Assembly (NCBI RefSeq): GCF_900101595.1
Contig: NZ_FMYY01000026.1
Location: 22,985 to 86,984 of the forward strand
Direction of reading: 5' to 3'
From: Paenibacillus sp. cl123
GTDB lineage: Bacteria > Bacillota > Bacilli > Paenibacillales > NBRC-103111
DNA length: 64,000 bases
Shown: positions 15,235 to 25,014 of the stretch, one piece after another
Numbering within the stretch: the stretch's first letter is position 1
Layout of the letters: the number at the start of each line of letters is the position of its first letter
The notes under the pieces: generated by a model
Databases searched by the model: none
Seen by the model: the letters and a program-made list of their open reading frames with translations, nothing else
Told to the model about the DNA's origin: nothing
Made by a program: the position numbers and the translations under genes

Positions 15235-17667
15235 ATGAGCGGCAATAAAGCTTTGGAGCAGCAGCGGCAAACCACTTTGCAAATTACCGGCATGACATGC
15301 GCCGCGTGCGCTAACCGGATCGAAAAGGGATTAAGCAAGCTGGAGGGCGTTTCCCAGGCGACGGTAAATTTTACGCTGGAGCAAGCCTCCGTTACCTTCG
15401 ATCCGGGTAAAACCGATCTTTCCCGCATGGAGCAAAAAATTCAAGCGCTCGGTTACGGCACTGTGACGGAGTTGGTTGATCTGCAGATTACAGGTATGAC
15501 CTGTGCGGCATGCGCGGCCAGAATTGAGAAGGGACTCGGCAGACTGCCGGGCGTGACGCAAGCAAACGTGAATCTGGCTCTGGAAACGGCTCATGTGGCC
15601 TACAATCCGGCCGCTGTGACCGCAGCCGACATCGTTCGGAAAATTGAAACGATCGGTTATCAGGCAGCGGTCAAAGGGGAGCAGAAGGATGCGGGGGACC
15701 GCCGGCAGAAAGAGATCAAGCATCAGAAGCGCAAGCTTGCGGTGTCGGCCCTGCTTTCCCTCCCGCTGCTGTGGGCGATGGTCAGCCATTTCTCCTTCAC
15801 TTCCTTCATCTGGCTGCCGGAGCTGTTTATGAACCCTTGGTTTCAGCTGGCATTGGCAACCCCGGTTCAGTTTATTATCGGCAGACAGTTCTACATCGGT
15901 GCCTATAAAGCGCTCAGGAACGGCAGCGCGAATATGGATGTGCTGGTGGCCTTGGGCACATCAGCGGCCTATTTCTACAGCCTTTATCAGACGATAAATA
16001 CGCTTACTGCCGGCAGACATCATCAGGTTGACCTTTATTATGAAACAAGCGCAGTCTTGATTACGCTGATCTTGCTGGGAAAGCTGTTCGAGGCGCTGGC
16101 CAAGGGCAGATCGTCCGAGGCGATCAAAACCTTGATGGGGCTGCAGGCCAAGACGGCAACGGTCATCCGGGCAGGCCAGGAGATGACGATAGCCGTCGAG
16201 CAGGTGATAGCCGGGGATGTTGTGGTGGTGAAGCCCGGAGAGAAAATTCCGGTAGACGGCGAAGTGGTCTACGGCACGTCTTCCGTCGATGAATCGATGC
16301 TGACCGGGGAGAGCATTCCTGTTGAGAAGCGCACAGGAGATCTCGTTATCGGCGCGACGATCAATAAAAACGGCATGCTGCGGATTCAAGCGACGAAGGT
16401 CGGTAAAGAAACGGCGCTTGCGCAAATCATCAAGGTAGTGGAGGAGGCGCAAGGGTCCAAGGCGCCGATCCAGCGGGTGGCCGATGTCATCTCGGGGATA
16501 TTTGTCCCTATCGTCGTCGGTATTGCCGTCGTTACTTTCCTCGTCTGGTATTTCGCGGCCGAGCCGGGGAATTTCGCCGACGCGCTTGAAAAAGCGATAG
16601 CCGTCCTCGTTATCGCATGTCCCTGCGCATTGGGCCTGGCGACGCCAACCTCGATCATGGCCGGCTCCGGCCGCGCGGCCGAGCTGGGGATTCTCTTCAA
16701 GGGAGGAGAGCATCTGGAGGCCGCTCACCGGGTCGATGCCATCATCCTGGATAAGACCGGGACGGTCACGAAAGGAAAGCCGGAGCTGACGGATGTCATC
16801 GTGGAGAGTCAGTTCAAGGAGCAGGATTTCTTGCGGCTTGTAGGCGCAACGGAGAAACATTCGGAGCATCCGCTTGCGGAAGCGATCGCCGCAGGCATCG
16901 GGGCCCGAGGGATCGAGCTGCCGGAGACAGACCAATTCGAGGCTATTCCGGGCTATGGCATCCGCGCTGTCGTGGAAGAGAAAGAGCTGCTTGTCGGTAC
17001 AAGAAAGCTGATGGGCAAATACGATATTCAGGCCGATGCCGCCTACGGCAGGATGAATGAACTGGAGGAGACCGGAAAGACCGCGATGCTCGTCGCGATT
17101 GACGGCCGCTATGCTGGCATCGTCGCTGTAGCCGACACGATCAAGGAAACGTCCAGGGAAGCCGTGCGGCGCTTGCAGAGCCTTGGCATCGATGTCATCA
17201 TGATTACGGGCGACAATGAACGGACAGCGAGAGCCATCGCGGCTGAGGCCGGGATCGGGCAGGTATTGGCCGAGGTTCTGCCGGAAGGCAAGGCGGCTGA
17301 GGTGAGAAAGCTGCAGGAGTCCGGGAAGAAGGTAGCCATGGTCGGAGACGGGATCAATGACGCTCCCGCACTGGCAACGGCGGATATCGGGATGGCTGTC
17401 GGAACCGGTACCGATGTGGCCATGGAGGCGGCGGATGTCACGCTTATGCGCGGAGACTTGAACAGCATTCCCGACGCTATCTTTATGAGCAAGAAAACGA
17501 TGGCCAACATCAAGCAAAACTTGTTCTGGGCGCTTGCTTACAACGTCATCGGCATTCCGATCGCGGCGCTTGGCTTCCTGGCGCCATGGCTGGCCGGCGC
17601 TGCGATGGCGCTTAGCTCGGTTTCGGTTGTATTAAACGCGTTAAGACTTCAGAGGATTAAACTTTAA
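15235..17667 (+). CDS. copA: Copper-exporting P1B-type ATPase CopA
   Basis: 810 residues. Two N-terminal heavy-metal domains carry GMTCAAC (C22/C25 and C90/C93). Eight membrane helices follow, with the transport motif CPC at 462-464. The phosphorylated Asp is D506 in DKTGTVT. The phosphatase TGES motif lies near 360, and the hinge GDGINDAPALA begins near 704. The HP motif is present as SEHPLAEA. This is the full P1B-1 layout for Cu(I) export across the membrane, fed by CopZ. A CsoR-like palindrome just upstream suggests copper induction. Length and domains are normal for Bacillus-type CopA. Confidence 0.96.
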   Translation: MSGNKALEQQRQTTLQITGMTCAACANRIEKGLSKLEGVSQATVNFTLEQASVTFDPGKTDLSRMEQKIQALGYGTVTELVDLQITGMTCAACAARIEKGLGRLPGVTQANVNLALETAHVAYNPAAVTAADIVRKIETIGYQAAVKGEQKDAGDRRQKEIKHQKRKLAVSALLSLPLLWAMVSHFSFTSFIWLPELFMNPWFQLALATPVQFIIGRQFYIGAYKALRNGSANMDVLVALGTSAAYFYSLYQTINTLTAGRHHQVDLYYETSAVLITLILLGKLFEALAKGRSSEAIKTLMGLQAKTATVIRAGQEMTIAVEQVIAGDVVVVKPGEKIPVDGEVVYGTSSVDESMLTGESIPVEKRTGDLVIGATINKNGMLRIQATKVGKETALAQIIKVVEEAQGSKAPIQRVADVISGIFVPIVVGIAVVTFLVWYFAAEPGNFADALEKAIAVLVIACPCALGLATPTSIMAGSGRAAELGILFKGGEHLEAAHRVDAIILDKTGTVTKGKPELTDVIVESQFKEQDFLRLVGATEKHSEHPLAEAIAAGIGARGIELPETDQFEAIPGYGIRAVVEEKELLVGTRKLMGKYDIQADAAYGRMNELEETGKTAMLVAIDGRYAGIVAVADTIKETSREAVRRLQSLGIDVIMITGDNERTARAIAAEAGIGQVLAEVLPEGKAAEVRKLQESGKKVAMVGDGINDAPALATADIGMAVGTGTDVAMEAADVTLMRGDLNSIPDAIFMSKKTMANIKQNLFWALAYNVIGIPIAALGFLAPWLAGAAMALSSVSVVLNALRLQRIKL

Positions 17668-18068
17668 CGCAATTAAGGAGCGCCTCATCTGGCTCATTCG
17701 ATGATGGACAGACCGTTATTTCCACAAGGTTTTCACTGACAAAATTTTTACGTAAAGCCCCTTGCTTCCGGCTAACGCATAAGACCGGCGGGAGGGGCTA
17801 TTCCGATTTACAGCCCCGTTGCTAAATAAGCGACCAACTTTCCCGTAATTCGAACCGTTTCCTCCACAACTGATCCACTATTATTTGAACCATTTCTAGA
17901 GGTTTTGGGATATTTCACTGGGCTTATTTTTGCTAATCTTTTTATGTAAGCACTTTATATGAAAGGGGTTGGGCGATTGATGAGGTAGAGGGTCCTTTTT
18001 GTTTTGAAAGCGGTTTCGGTCGGAAGAAGGGCTTGCCAGTTCCATAAATCAAGAAGAAATGAGGTCAT
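17668..18068. other. 401-base region before the broken lipase gene
   Basis: Contains the copA terminator (17756-17799) and then AT-rich DNA leading to the lipase remnant. A cre-like string TGTAAGCACTTTAT at 17945 deviates at three conserved positions and is not called. No gene is seen. Confidence 0.5.
17756..17799 (+). terminator. Terminator after copA
   Basis: AGCCCCT (17756-17762) pairs with AGGGGCT (17793-17799), with an inner CCGG/CCGG pair; ATTCC follows. A moderate intrinsic terminator. Confidence 0.65.
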
Positions 18069-18672
18069 ATGATGAAAAGAAAAATGCAGTTCATGATGCT
18101 GTTCAGCATGCTTGCTCTCCTGTTGGCGATAACATGTGCATGGAGTCCCATGACAAACACCGCAGAAGCGGCTACTGCCCGTGTCCCGGTCGTATTCGTT
18201 CACGGATTAACCGGCAGCGATACGAATTTTGACTCGATCAAAAGCTATCTGCTGGGCCAAGGGTGGAGCGAGGATGAGCTGTATGCGATAGATTTGCCAA
18301 GTAAAAGCGGCCATCAGGAGTTGAACTCGGCAGCGCTTGCTTCCTTTGTGGATCCAGCAAACCGGACACTCGAAAGTCCATATGGTCGCGCATAGCATGG
18401 GCGGCGCCAACAGCTTGTACTACATTCTGTATAAGGGAGGAAATACGAAGGTTTCGAAGCTGGTTACACTGGGGGGAGCCAACAGCGTAACGACCAGCTA
18501 CGCTCCGTGGGGCATAGCTACGACTTCGATCTACAGTGCGAATGACGGCGTAGTCGCCAATAACTGGTCTTTCCTGTTCGGAGCGAATAACATTAAAATT
18601 TATGGGGTATCCCATGTGGAGCTGCTGACCAATACGTATGTGAAATCGCTCATCAAGTCAGCGCTGAACTAG
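18069..18672 (+). pseudogene. Secreted LipA-type lipase, interrupted by a frameshift
   Basis: The first frame (18069-18395) has a signal peptide ending AEA near residue 36, then VVFVHGLTGSDTNFD (oxyanion region) and GWSEDELYAID. It then runs off-frame after ASFVD. The second frame (from about 18340 to 18672) resumes with TGHSKVHMVAHSMGGANSLY (nucleophile Ser), SIYSANDGVV (Asp) and YGVSHVELL (His), and ends LIKSALN. This is the Bacillus LipA/LipB small lipase fold (about 180 mature residues) in two frames. The join near GTGGATCCAGCAAACC needs a gain of 2 bases or a loss of 1 to restore reading. Compared from memory with LipA, an 8-base deletion would also fit. All catalytic residues are intact, so the break is recent or a sequencing error. 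Confidence 0.8.
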
Positions 18673-18673
18673 G

Positions 18674-18723
18674 AGTCCGGTGAACAAGAGGCCCGAGGCC
18701 GCACGTTATTCACCGGACTTTTA
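18674..18723 (+). terminator. Terminator after the lipase remnant
   Basis: AGTCCGGTGAA (18674-18684) pairs perfectly with TTCACCGGACT (18709-18719), followed by TTTT. A strong intrinsic terminator right after the lipase stop. Confidence 0.85.
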
Positions 18724-18882
18724 GGAAGCCGACGGCAATGGCAGCTGGACGATCACGATCGAGCGGTTGCCATTGTTTTTAGTTATCGTACTATCCGGCG
18801 CTATAGTAGGGAGGGAGAGCTTCGCGCTAACAAAGTATCTAAAAGCTGGCGCAGCAGACAGCAGAGCTCTATCTCTCGCGGA

Positions 18883-21156
18883 CTAGGCCTCGTCTTCGCT
18901 TGTCCCTTGATATCCGTTTAATGCTCGGAATTTTCCCGGAGTCATCCCGACTTCGCGCTTGAACGAGCGAATGAAATTTTGCGGATTCGTGAAATGCAAG
19001 TTTTGGGCGATCCGGTTCACGCTATCTTCGGTTTCCAGCAGCATCGTCTTCGCGACGCTAATGCGTTTGGCAGTCAAATATTCCGTGAACGACATGCCTT
19101 TCTCCTTGCGGAATACTTGACTTAAATACGCTGGAGAGTAGCTAAGCTTCACCCCGAGCTCCTCCAGCGTCAGCTCCGAGTAGCCTTCCTGCTCCAAACA
19201 CCGAATCATATCGTCGGAAATTTTTTTGTGCTCCTGATCGGTCTTGTCCTCAATGAGCTGCATGATCGGGCCGATTACCTGACGCATGAACCAATCCTCA
19301 ATGTCGGCGGCGGTTTGCTGCGCCATCAGGTCCTGGATCAGCTTCTGGTCGGGGCCGTGCTCGAAAGGATACTGATTTAAGATTTCGCTTAGCAGCCGGA
19401 TCAGCACGAGCTGGTAGTCGGCCGGCGTGCCTGCATGCTGCAGCAAAGCTTGAATGAACCGCGAAAGCACCTCTTGCGCGGTCTCTTTATCGTTCAGCTT
19501 GATCGCGTCCTTCAATTGAGCGGAGAGCACGACGGGGTACCGGAACATGGCGCTGCCAGAGATCGGCTCCACGTCTTCAATAAACAGCAGGGAGCCGTTC
19601 CCGAACTTAACGCGATATTTCAGGGCGTCCAGCCCTTCCGCCAGGGCTTCCTGCGCGAGCGACAATTCCGAGAATGTTCGGCTGACGCCAAAGCTGACAG
19701 AAATTCCTAGATACTGGGTGATATTCCGCTGCACGTCCTCCCCCAAGGCGAGGACTTCCTGCTTGTTCAGCTCCTGCGAAACCCCGCTCAAGGAGACGAG
19801 ACAGATAAGCGACTGGTTCATCACGACGGGCGAGAGCTGGACCGGCGAAGGGATGGTCTCTTGCAAAATGTTCATCGCAGCAAACAGCAGCAGTTCCCGG
19901 TCAGCTTCCCTGAAGCGGATCCCTTCGAATGTATCGATCTTCATGACAAGCACCGCATAGTGCTTGGAGTCGCGGAAGCGCGGATGGCTGAGCAGCACCT
20001 TTTCCTCAATTTCCTTAGGCAGAAATTCCCCTTGAAACAGCTTCAACACGTAATATTTGTGCAGTTCCTTCCCCTGATTGGCGAGCTGCTGCCGCATATT
20101 CAGGAGCGAGCTCGCGATAAAATCGAGCTCGTCCAGATTTCTTCTCCCTTGTTTATCCTTTGCGAGCTGGCTGTAGAGATTATGGATAGGCGAATACATA
20201 CGCAAAGAGCCTTTATAAGAAAGCACCAGCATGATGCCGATGATCGCTGCGCCCGTTAACAGCGTCGCCCAAGCGATCCCGTAGTTTTCCCGGTTGATGA
20301 CCGAAATAGGCACAACGGATAAGTAAGTCCAGTTCGTGTAGGCCGATTTTTGATAAAAAATATAGACCGTCTCGCCGAGCAGATTCTCCTTAGCGTAGCC
20401 GGTCGGCGAGCTTGCCTGGGTGACCAACCCGGATAAAATCTTCTCCAACGGTTTCGTCTGGGTGTCGTTGTCGGCGTTTGAGGCGATCATCTGCATGCGC
20501 TCGTTGGCGATCCAGACGCTGCCGAATTGTCCCGAATTGGCGATCCAGCGGTTCACCTGCTTATACTCGATCAGGGAGAGCACCAGACTGTTCGCTTCGG
20601 ACGCGTACTGAGGGATCGGCTTGGCAAACAGGAAGCCGTACGGAATACCGGCATCTGCAAGCGAGAGCCCGGAATCGGCGCTATGCTCCAGGATGAAGGG
20701 ATGCAGCTTCACTTGCTCGTTCAACCGTTCGAATGCCTCTCGCTCGCTGTCGTTCAAGTCGAATATTTTGTTGGGGAAAATGGCCCACTTGTTTTTGATG
20801 TTTAAGAAATACAAGCTGCGAATATCGGAATTGCCGGCGGCGGTCGTTCCTAATAAATGGTTGAGCTCTTGAATCATTTCGAACTCGCGGGGCTGCAGCG
20901 GCGTATACGCTCCCTTTGCCAGGAGGGGGGATGCAGCAACTTGCTTCATGGTATGCTCCACAATTTGCAGGTTTTGTTCGACGGTCATGCGTGTCTGCTC
21001 CAGCAGCTGCTGCATGCTCTGCTCCACCTTGTTCACAATACTCACCGATGCGGTGAAATAGGAGAAGACGCCAAGGCAGACCACGGGCAGCGTAGAGATA
21101 AGAATTGCAAAAAGCAGCAGACGCCGCAAATATTTGGGCACATTCATTGGAGTCAT
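18883..21156 (-). CDS. Membrane-bound AraC-family regulator
   Basis: 757 residues from ATG 21156, with GGAAAGG 6 bases upstream; the frame is open further upstream without a ribosome site. A membrane helix near 12-32 and another near 300-320 enclose an extracellular sensor domain of about 260 residues. A cytoplasmic GGDEF-like degenerate region follows. The last 100 residues are two AraC helix-turn-helices (LTLEELGVKLSYSPAYLSQV and VNRIAQNLHFTNPQNFIRSF). This one-component design, lacking a receiver domain, is common beside LplA/YtcQ sugar importers. It is divergent from such an operon, so it probably senses the imported glycan outside the cell and activates that operon. Confidence 0.88.
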   Translation of the reverse strand: MTPMNVPKYLRRLLLFAILISTLPVVCLGVFSYFTASVSIVNKVEQSMQQLLEQTRMTVEQNLQIVEHTMKQVAASPLLAKGAYTPLQPREFEMIQELNHLLGTTAAGNSDIRSLYFLNIKNKWAIFPNKIFDLNDSEREAFERLNEQVKLHPFILEHSADSGLSLADAGIPYGFLFAKPIPQYASEANSLVLSLIEYKQVNRWIANSGQFGSVWIANERMQMIASNADNDTQTKPLEKILSGLVTQASSPTGYAKENLLGETVYIFYQKSAYTNWTYLSVVPISVINRENYGIAWATLLTGAAIIGIMLVLSYKGSLRMYSPIHNLYSQLAKDKQGRRNLDELDFIASSLLNMRQQLANQGKELHKYYVLKLFQGEFLPKEIEEKVLLSHPRFRDSKHYAVLVMKIDTFEGIRFREADRELLLFAAMNILQETIPSPVQLSPVVMNQSLICLVSLSGVSQELNKQEVLALGEDVQRNITQYLGISVSFGVSRTFSELSLAQEALAEGLDALKYRVKFGNGSLLFIEDVEPISGSAMFRYPVVLSAQLKDAIKLNDKETAQEVLSRFIQALLQHAGTPADYQLVLIRLLSEILNQYPFEHGPDQKLIQDLMAQQTAADIEDWFMRQVIGPIMQLIEDKTDQEHKKISDDMIRCLEQEGYSELTLEELGVKLSYSPAYLSQVFRKEKGMSFTEYLTAKRISVAKTMLLETEDSVNRIAQNLHFTNPQNFIRSFKREVGMTPGKFRALNGYQGTSEDEA

Positions 21157-21411
21157 GATCCCTTTCCTCGTCCTTAGACGCGCGTAGTTCCGAACCGTAT
21201 CCCTATTATAGGGAAGTATCGTAGATATGCAAAGATAGCTAAAGTACGCTAGGCAATAATCTATTCTGTTGATTATTTCTATTCTGGAGAGCATCGGCGG
21301 CCTAAGACACGCCGGATGCGGAACAACTGCTGAGCGGATTATATCGGGTTATGCAAGGTCACGGCTATGATAAGGGAGCAGTTCAACACACGATAAGGGA
21401 GCGCAGCGTAA

Positions 21412-22368
21412 ATGAAACAAACCGTCGCCCATGCGGCAGCCGAGCGGGCAGTCGGATCGGTTGCCAACCAGTTCCTCAAGGAGGTCCGCCGTCATAAATG
21501 GCTCTATTTAATGGTTTTGCCGGGCATCCTCTACTTTGCCGTTTTTAAATATGTACCGATGCTTGGCATCGCGATTGCGTTTAAGGATTATCAGCCTTTC
21601 GCCGGGTTTCTGGACAGCCCTTGGGTGGGGCTGAAGCATTTCGAACGATTTTTCAGCAATGACGATTTTCCGATACTGCTTCGCAACACACTGATCATTG
21701 CGATCTACAAACTGTTGTTCTATTTTCCTGTCCCGATCGTGCTCGCTCTGCTGCTGAACGAAGTTCGCATCAAGCTGTTCAAGCGGGTGGTACAAACGAT
21801 TCTGTATGTTCCGCATTTTTTCTCCTGGCTCGTGATTGTCGGCATGACCTACATGCTGCTCACGACCGAAGGAGGGCTGATAAACCAGATGGTTCAATCG
21901 GCTGGAGCCGAGCCGATCAACTTCCTTGGCACTGAGACGTGGATTCGCACACTGCTGACATCGCAGAATATCTGGAAGGAAGCCGGCTGGGGAACGATCC
22001 TGTATCTGGCCTCGATGAGCGCCATCGATCCGCAATTATATGAAGCGGCCCGGATGGACGGAGCGGGGCGGTTCCGGCTGATGTGGCATATCACGCTGCC
22101 TTGCATCCGCAGCACGATCGTGATCCTTCTGATCTTGCAGCTGGGGCATATGCTGGACCTTGGGTTTGAGCAAATCTTCAATATGCTGAATCCGGGCAAC
22201 CGTCTGTATGCCGAAGTGTTCGACACCTACGTATACACTGCGGGCATTACCCAGGGGCAGTTCAGCTACAGCACCGCGGTCGGCTTGTTCAAATCGCTGG
22301 TGGGACTTGTGCTAGTCCTGTTGGCGAATGCCGCTGCCCGTCGGCTTGGCGAGGAAGGCGTGTTCTGA
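21412..22368 (+). CDS. Sugar ABC transporter permease (LplB/YteP type)
   Basis: 318 residues with six hydrophobic helices. FKYVPMLGIAIAFKDYQPF near 44-62 is typical of the LplB branch. The EAA loop that contacts the ATPase is EAARMDGAGRFRLMWHITLP near 209-228. It is the first gene of an operon with a second permease and a binding lipoprotein. No ATPase gene is present; in this family a shared MsmX-like ATPase normally energises several importers. The probable cargo is an oligosaccharide from plant cell wall, judged by the esterase and hydrolases downstream. Confidence 0.9.
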   Translation: MKQTVAHAAAERAVGSVANQFLKEVRRHKWLYLMVLPGILYFAVFKYVPMLGIAIAFKDYQPFAGFLDSPWVGLKHFERFFSNDDFPILLRNTLIIAIYKLLFYFPVPIVLALLLNEVRIKLFKRVVQTILYVPHFFSWLVIVGMTYMLLTTEGGLINQMVQSAGAEPINFLGTETWIRTLLTSQNIWKEAGWGTILYLASMSAIDPQLYEAARMDGAGRFRLMWHITLPCIRSTIVILLILQLGHMLDLGFEQIFNMLNPGNRLYAEVFDTYVYTAGITQGQFSYSTAVGLFKSLVGLVLVLLANAAARRLGEEGVF

Positions 22369-22423
22369 AGCGGCTACTCCAGGATAGACCTGATTTCATT
22401 TTTTTAGGAAGGAGATGTTCACA

Positions 22424-23299
22424 TTGATCCAAACGCAAGCAACACGTACAGGCAGCCGATTATTCAGCCTGTTCAATTATGTTTTTTTGACGGCATGCGC
22501 GTTCGCCTGCCTGTTCCCGTTTCTCTCAATTGTCGGCGGCTCGTTCGCTACGGCCGGGGAGCTTGCGGCCAAGCGGTTCGTTATCATTCCGGAAATTTTC
22601 TCGGTGGAGGCGTACCGGATGATTTTTTCGGGCGGGGCAATTCCGCGAAGCTTGCTCGTATCGGCATTCATTACCGTGGCAGGGACGGCAATCAATCTAT
22701 TTTTCACCGCGATCACAGCTTATGCCTTGTCCCGCAGAGGGCTGAAAGGCCGACGATGGATGATGCTCATGATCGTGTTCACCATGCTGTTCGACGCGGG
22801 GGTTATTCCGCATTATCTTCTCGTGAAGCAGCTGAACATGCTGAACACGTACTGGGCGGTTCTTATCCCCGGCGCTATCGCCGCATTTAATCTGGTGCTG
22901 ATGCGCAATTTCTTCATGCAGCTGCCGGAGGAGCTGTTCGACTCCGCGAAAATCGACGGATGCAATGATCTGTCTACTTTCTGGCGAATCGTGCTGCCGC
23001 TGTCCACAGCTTCCTTGGCAACGTTTACGTTGTTCTACGCGGTCGGACATTGGAACAACTTTTTTTCAGCGTTCCTCTATCTAAACAAACCGAGCATGTG
23101 GCCTGTCCAAATCTGGCTGCGGAATATTCTGGTTTTGGCGACCTTCGATCTCTCGGAGATGGGCGTCAGAGTCGACGTTCCGTCCCGCAGTTTGCAGAAT
23201 GCGGTTATCGTCGTCGCCACGCTGCCGATTCTGGTTGTCTACCCTTTTGTACAGAAATATTTTGCAAGCGGCGTTATGGTAGGGTCGGTTAAAGGATGA
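22424..23299 (+). CDS. Sugar ABC transporter permease (YtcP type)
   Basis: 291 residues. I prefer TTG 22424 because GGAAGGAG lies 9 bases before it, whereas the in-frame ATG at 22415 directly abuts that site. It has six helices. MFDAGVIPHYLLVKQLNMLN is a family hallmark, and the EAA-like loop reads DSAKIDGCNDLSTFWRIVLP, with D-S replacing E-A. It forms the membrane pore with the upstream LplB-type protein. The spacing of 55 bases indicates a shared transcript. Confidence 0.9.
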   Translation: MIQTQATRTGSRLFSLFNYVFLTACAFACLFPFLSIVGGSFATAGELAAKRFVIIPEIFSVEAYRMIFSGGAIPRSLLVSAFITVAGTAINLFFTAITAYALSRRGLKGRRWMMLMIVFTMLFDAGVIPHYLLVKQLNMLNTYWAVLIPGAIAAFNLVLMRNFFMQLPEELFDSAKIDGCNDLSTFWRIVLPLSTASLATFTLFYAVGHWNNFFSAFLYLNKPSMWPVQIWLRNILVLATFDLSEMGVRVDVPSRSLQNAVIVVATLPILVVYPFVQKYFASGVMVGSVKG

Positions 23300-23353
23300 G
23301 CTATTCTCATCTTTAACAATAGATTACAATTTAGTTTGGGAGGGTTAAAGAAA

Positions 23354-24883
23354 ATGAATAAACAAAGTAGAAAAAAGATGGCTGGCTTGCTGATGCTTAC
23401 ACTGGTATCCACAACGCTTGCGGCCGGTTGTTCAAGCGGAAACGGCGCTAGCGGCAGCAGTCCCAATGCTTCCAATGCGCCAAGCGAGAGCCAGACTCCG
23501 TCCACCCAACCGAATAAACCGATCAGTATCCGTACGATGCAGCCTTACTGGTCGTCCGCGCTGCCGGATACGTCCAGTCCGCTGTTCAAGAAGATGGAAC
23601 AAATCATGAACGCCCAGATCACAGCCGATTTTGTCCAGGGCAGCAGTTTCATGGATAAGGTCAACGTAACGCTTGCCTCCGGTGATCTTCCCGATATTCT
23701 GGTCGTCCTGCAGGGTAATCAGCCCTCCATTATCCAGGCCATCCGTGCCGGAGCATTCTGGGAAGTCGGTAAATATGTCGATAAATTCCCGAATCTGAAG
23801 GCCAGCCGCTCTAAAATCAGCGACGACGCGATCCAGGTGGACGGAAAAATATGGGCGCTTTACAAGCCGATGGACCTCGACCGTGGCGGGATCAATATGC
23901 GTCAGGATTGGCTGGATAAGCTTGGGTTGAAGCGTCCGCGGACGATGGATGAGCTGTACAACGTGCTGAAGGCGTTCGCCCAGAACGATCCGGACGGCAA
24001 TGGCAAGCAAGACACGTATGGATTGGCATCCTCCGGACTTCCGCTCTGGTTTTTTGCAGAGAAATTCGGAGCGCCTAACGGCTATAAAGTGGAGGGCGGC
24101 AAATTCGTACCGGCCTTCGCAACGGAGGAATACCGGAACGCGATGAGGTTTTTCCGTAAGCTGTACACCGAGGGTATTATGAATAAGGATTTTGCGTATG
24201 CGAAGCTCAGCCAGACGGACGAAATACTGGTGAATGGTCAAGCCGGGGCCTACTTCGGCAACGTGGACCGGGCAGACCTGTGGGCTAAGGTGATGAATAA
24301 TAACGCAAACGCGAAGCTCCTCTCTTTCTCTGATATGGACGGCCCGAACCTCAACTATGCAAACACCGGCTACTACACGACGATGATGTTCCCGAAAGGC
24401 ACGGTCAAAACGGAAGAGCGTCTGCTTGAGCTTCTTGGCGCGCTCGATCGCCTGGCAGCGCCGGAGAACGCCGACTTCCGCGTATACGGCATTGAAGGCA
24501 CGGATTACAAAGTGGAGAACGGCAAGAAGACGATCATCAACAATCAGTGGCCTGTGCTGGCTTCGCTGACTGCTCTTGCGGCAACGAAGCCGGAGGTTCC
24601 GTTAGATGGTCACCCGGACTGGCACGTGGAAATGTACAAGATCGTGGCGGAAAACGGCAAAAGCAAGACGCTTACCCCGAACCCGTCCGCAGGCTTGGTC
24701 TCGCAGACGCGGAACGAGAAAGGCAACGAGCTGCAAAAGCTGATCGACGATGCCGTGACCAAATACGTCATGAACGAGCTGGATGATAAAGGCTTTGACG
24801 ACGCGATCCAGAAATGGCGTTCGACTGGCGGGGATCAAATGCTTAAGGAATACGAAGCCGAGCATCAGAAGCTTAAGCGCTAA
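23354..24883 (+). CDS. Sugar-binding lipoprotein (LplA/YtcQ type)
   Basis: 509 residues from ATG 23354. It has a type II signal peptide with lipobox LAAGC at about 22-26, followed by a Ser/Asn/Pro-rich tether (27-50). The remaining 450 residues form a large cluster-D type solute-binding protein (for example NDPDGNGKQDTYGL near 212-225, a calcium-loop-like motif frequent in this family). It would capture an oligosaccharide outside the membrane and hand it to the two permeases encoded upstream. A terminator follows at 24890, so the esterase gene downstream depends on read-through or its own promoter. Confidence 0.9.
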   Translation: MNKQSRKKMAGLLMLTLVSTTLAAGCSSGNGASGSSPNASNAPSESQTPSTQPNKPISIRTMQPYWSSALPDTSSPLFKKMEQIMNAQITADFVQGSSFMDKVNVTLASGDLPDILVVLQGNQPSIIQAIRAGAFWEVGKYVDKFPNLKASRSKISDDAIQVDGKIWALYKPMDLDRGGINMRQDWLDKLGLKRPRTMDELYNVLKAFAQNDPDGNGKQDTYGLASSGLPLWFFAEKFGAPNGYKVEGGKFVPAFATEEYRNAMRFFRKLYTEGIMNKDFAYAKLSQTDEILVNGQAGAYFGNVDRADLWAKVMNNNANAKLLSFSDMDGPNLNYANTGYYTTMMFPKGTVKTEERLLELLGALDRLAAPENADFRVYGIEGTDYKVENGKKTIINNQWPVLASLTALAATKPEVPLDGHPDWHVEMYKIVAENGKSKTLTPNPSAGLVSQTRNEKGNELQKLIDDAVTKYVMNELDDKGFDDAIQKWRSTGGDQMLKEYEAEHQKLKR

Positions 24884-24889
24884 TTCCGC

Positions 24890-24925
24890 GCAAGCCCCAG
24901 TTGTTTTTCGATGGTTGGGGCTTGC
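24890..24925 (+). terminator. Terminator after the binding-lipoprotein gene
   Basis: GCAAGCCCCA (24890-24899) pairs with TGGGGCTTGC (24916-24925); the loop contains TTTTT but no T-run follows the stem. Confidence 0.65.
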
Positions 24926-25014
24926 CGTGATAGCAAGGAAATATGGGGTAGGGATGTACCGTTTATTTGCTGCGGGAGGCTGCATGAAGAGACAGATGGA
25001 AGGAGGAATGAAGG

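Noticed and set aside
15961..17517. 518-codon open frame on the minus strand opposite copA
   Set aside because: It is antisense to unmistakable P-type ATPase motifs, its translation is Arg/His/Asp-rich without domains, and there is no ribosome site. It is a by-product of GC-rich codon use.
17945..17958. cre-like TGTAAGCACTTTAT before the lipase remnant
   Set aside because: Three conserved positions, including the central G, differ from the consensus.
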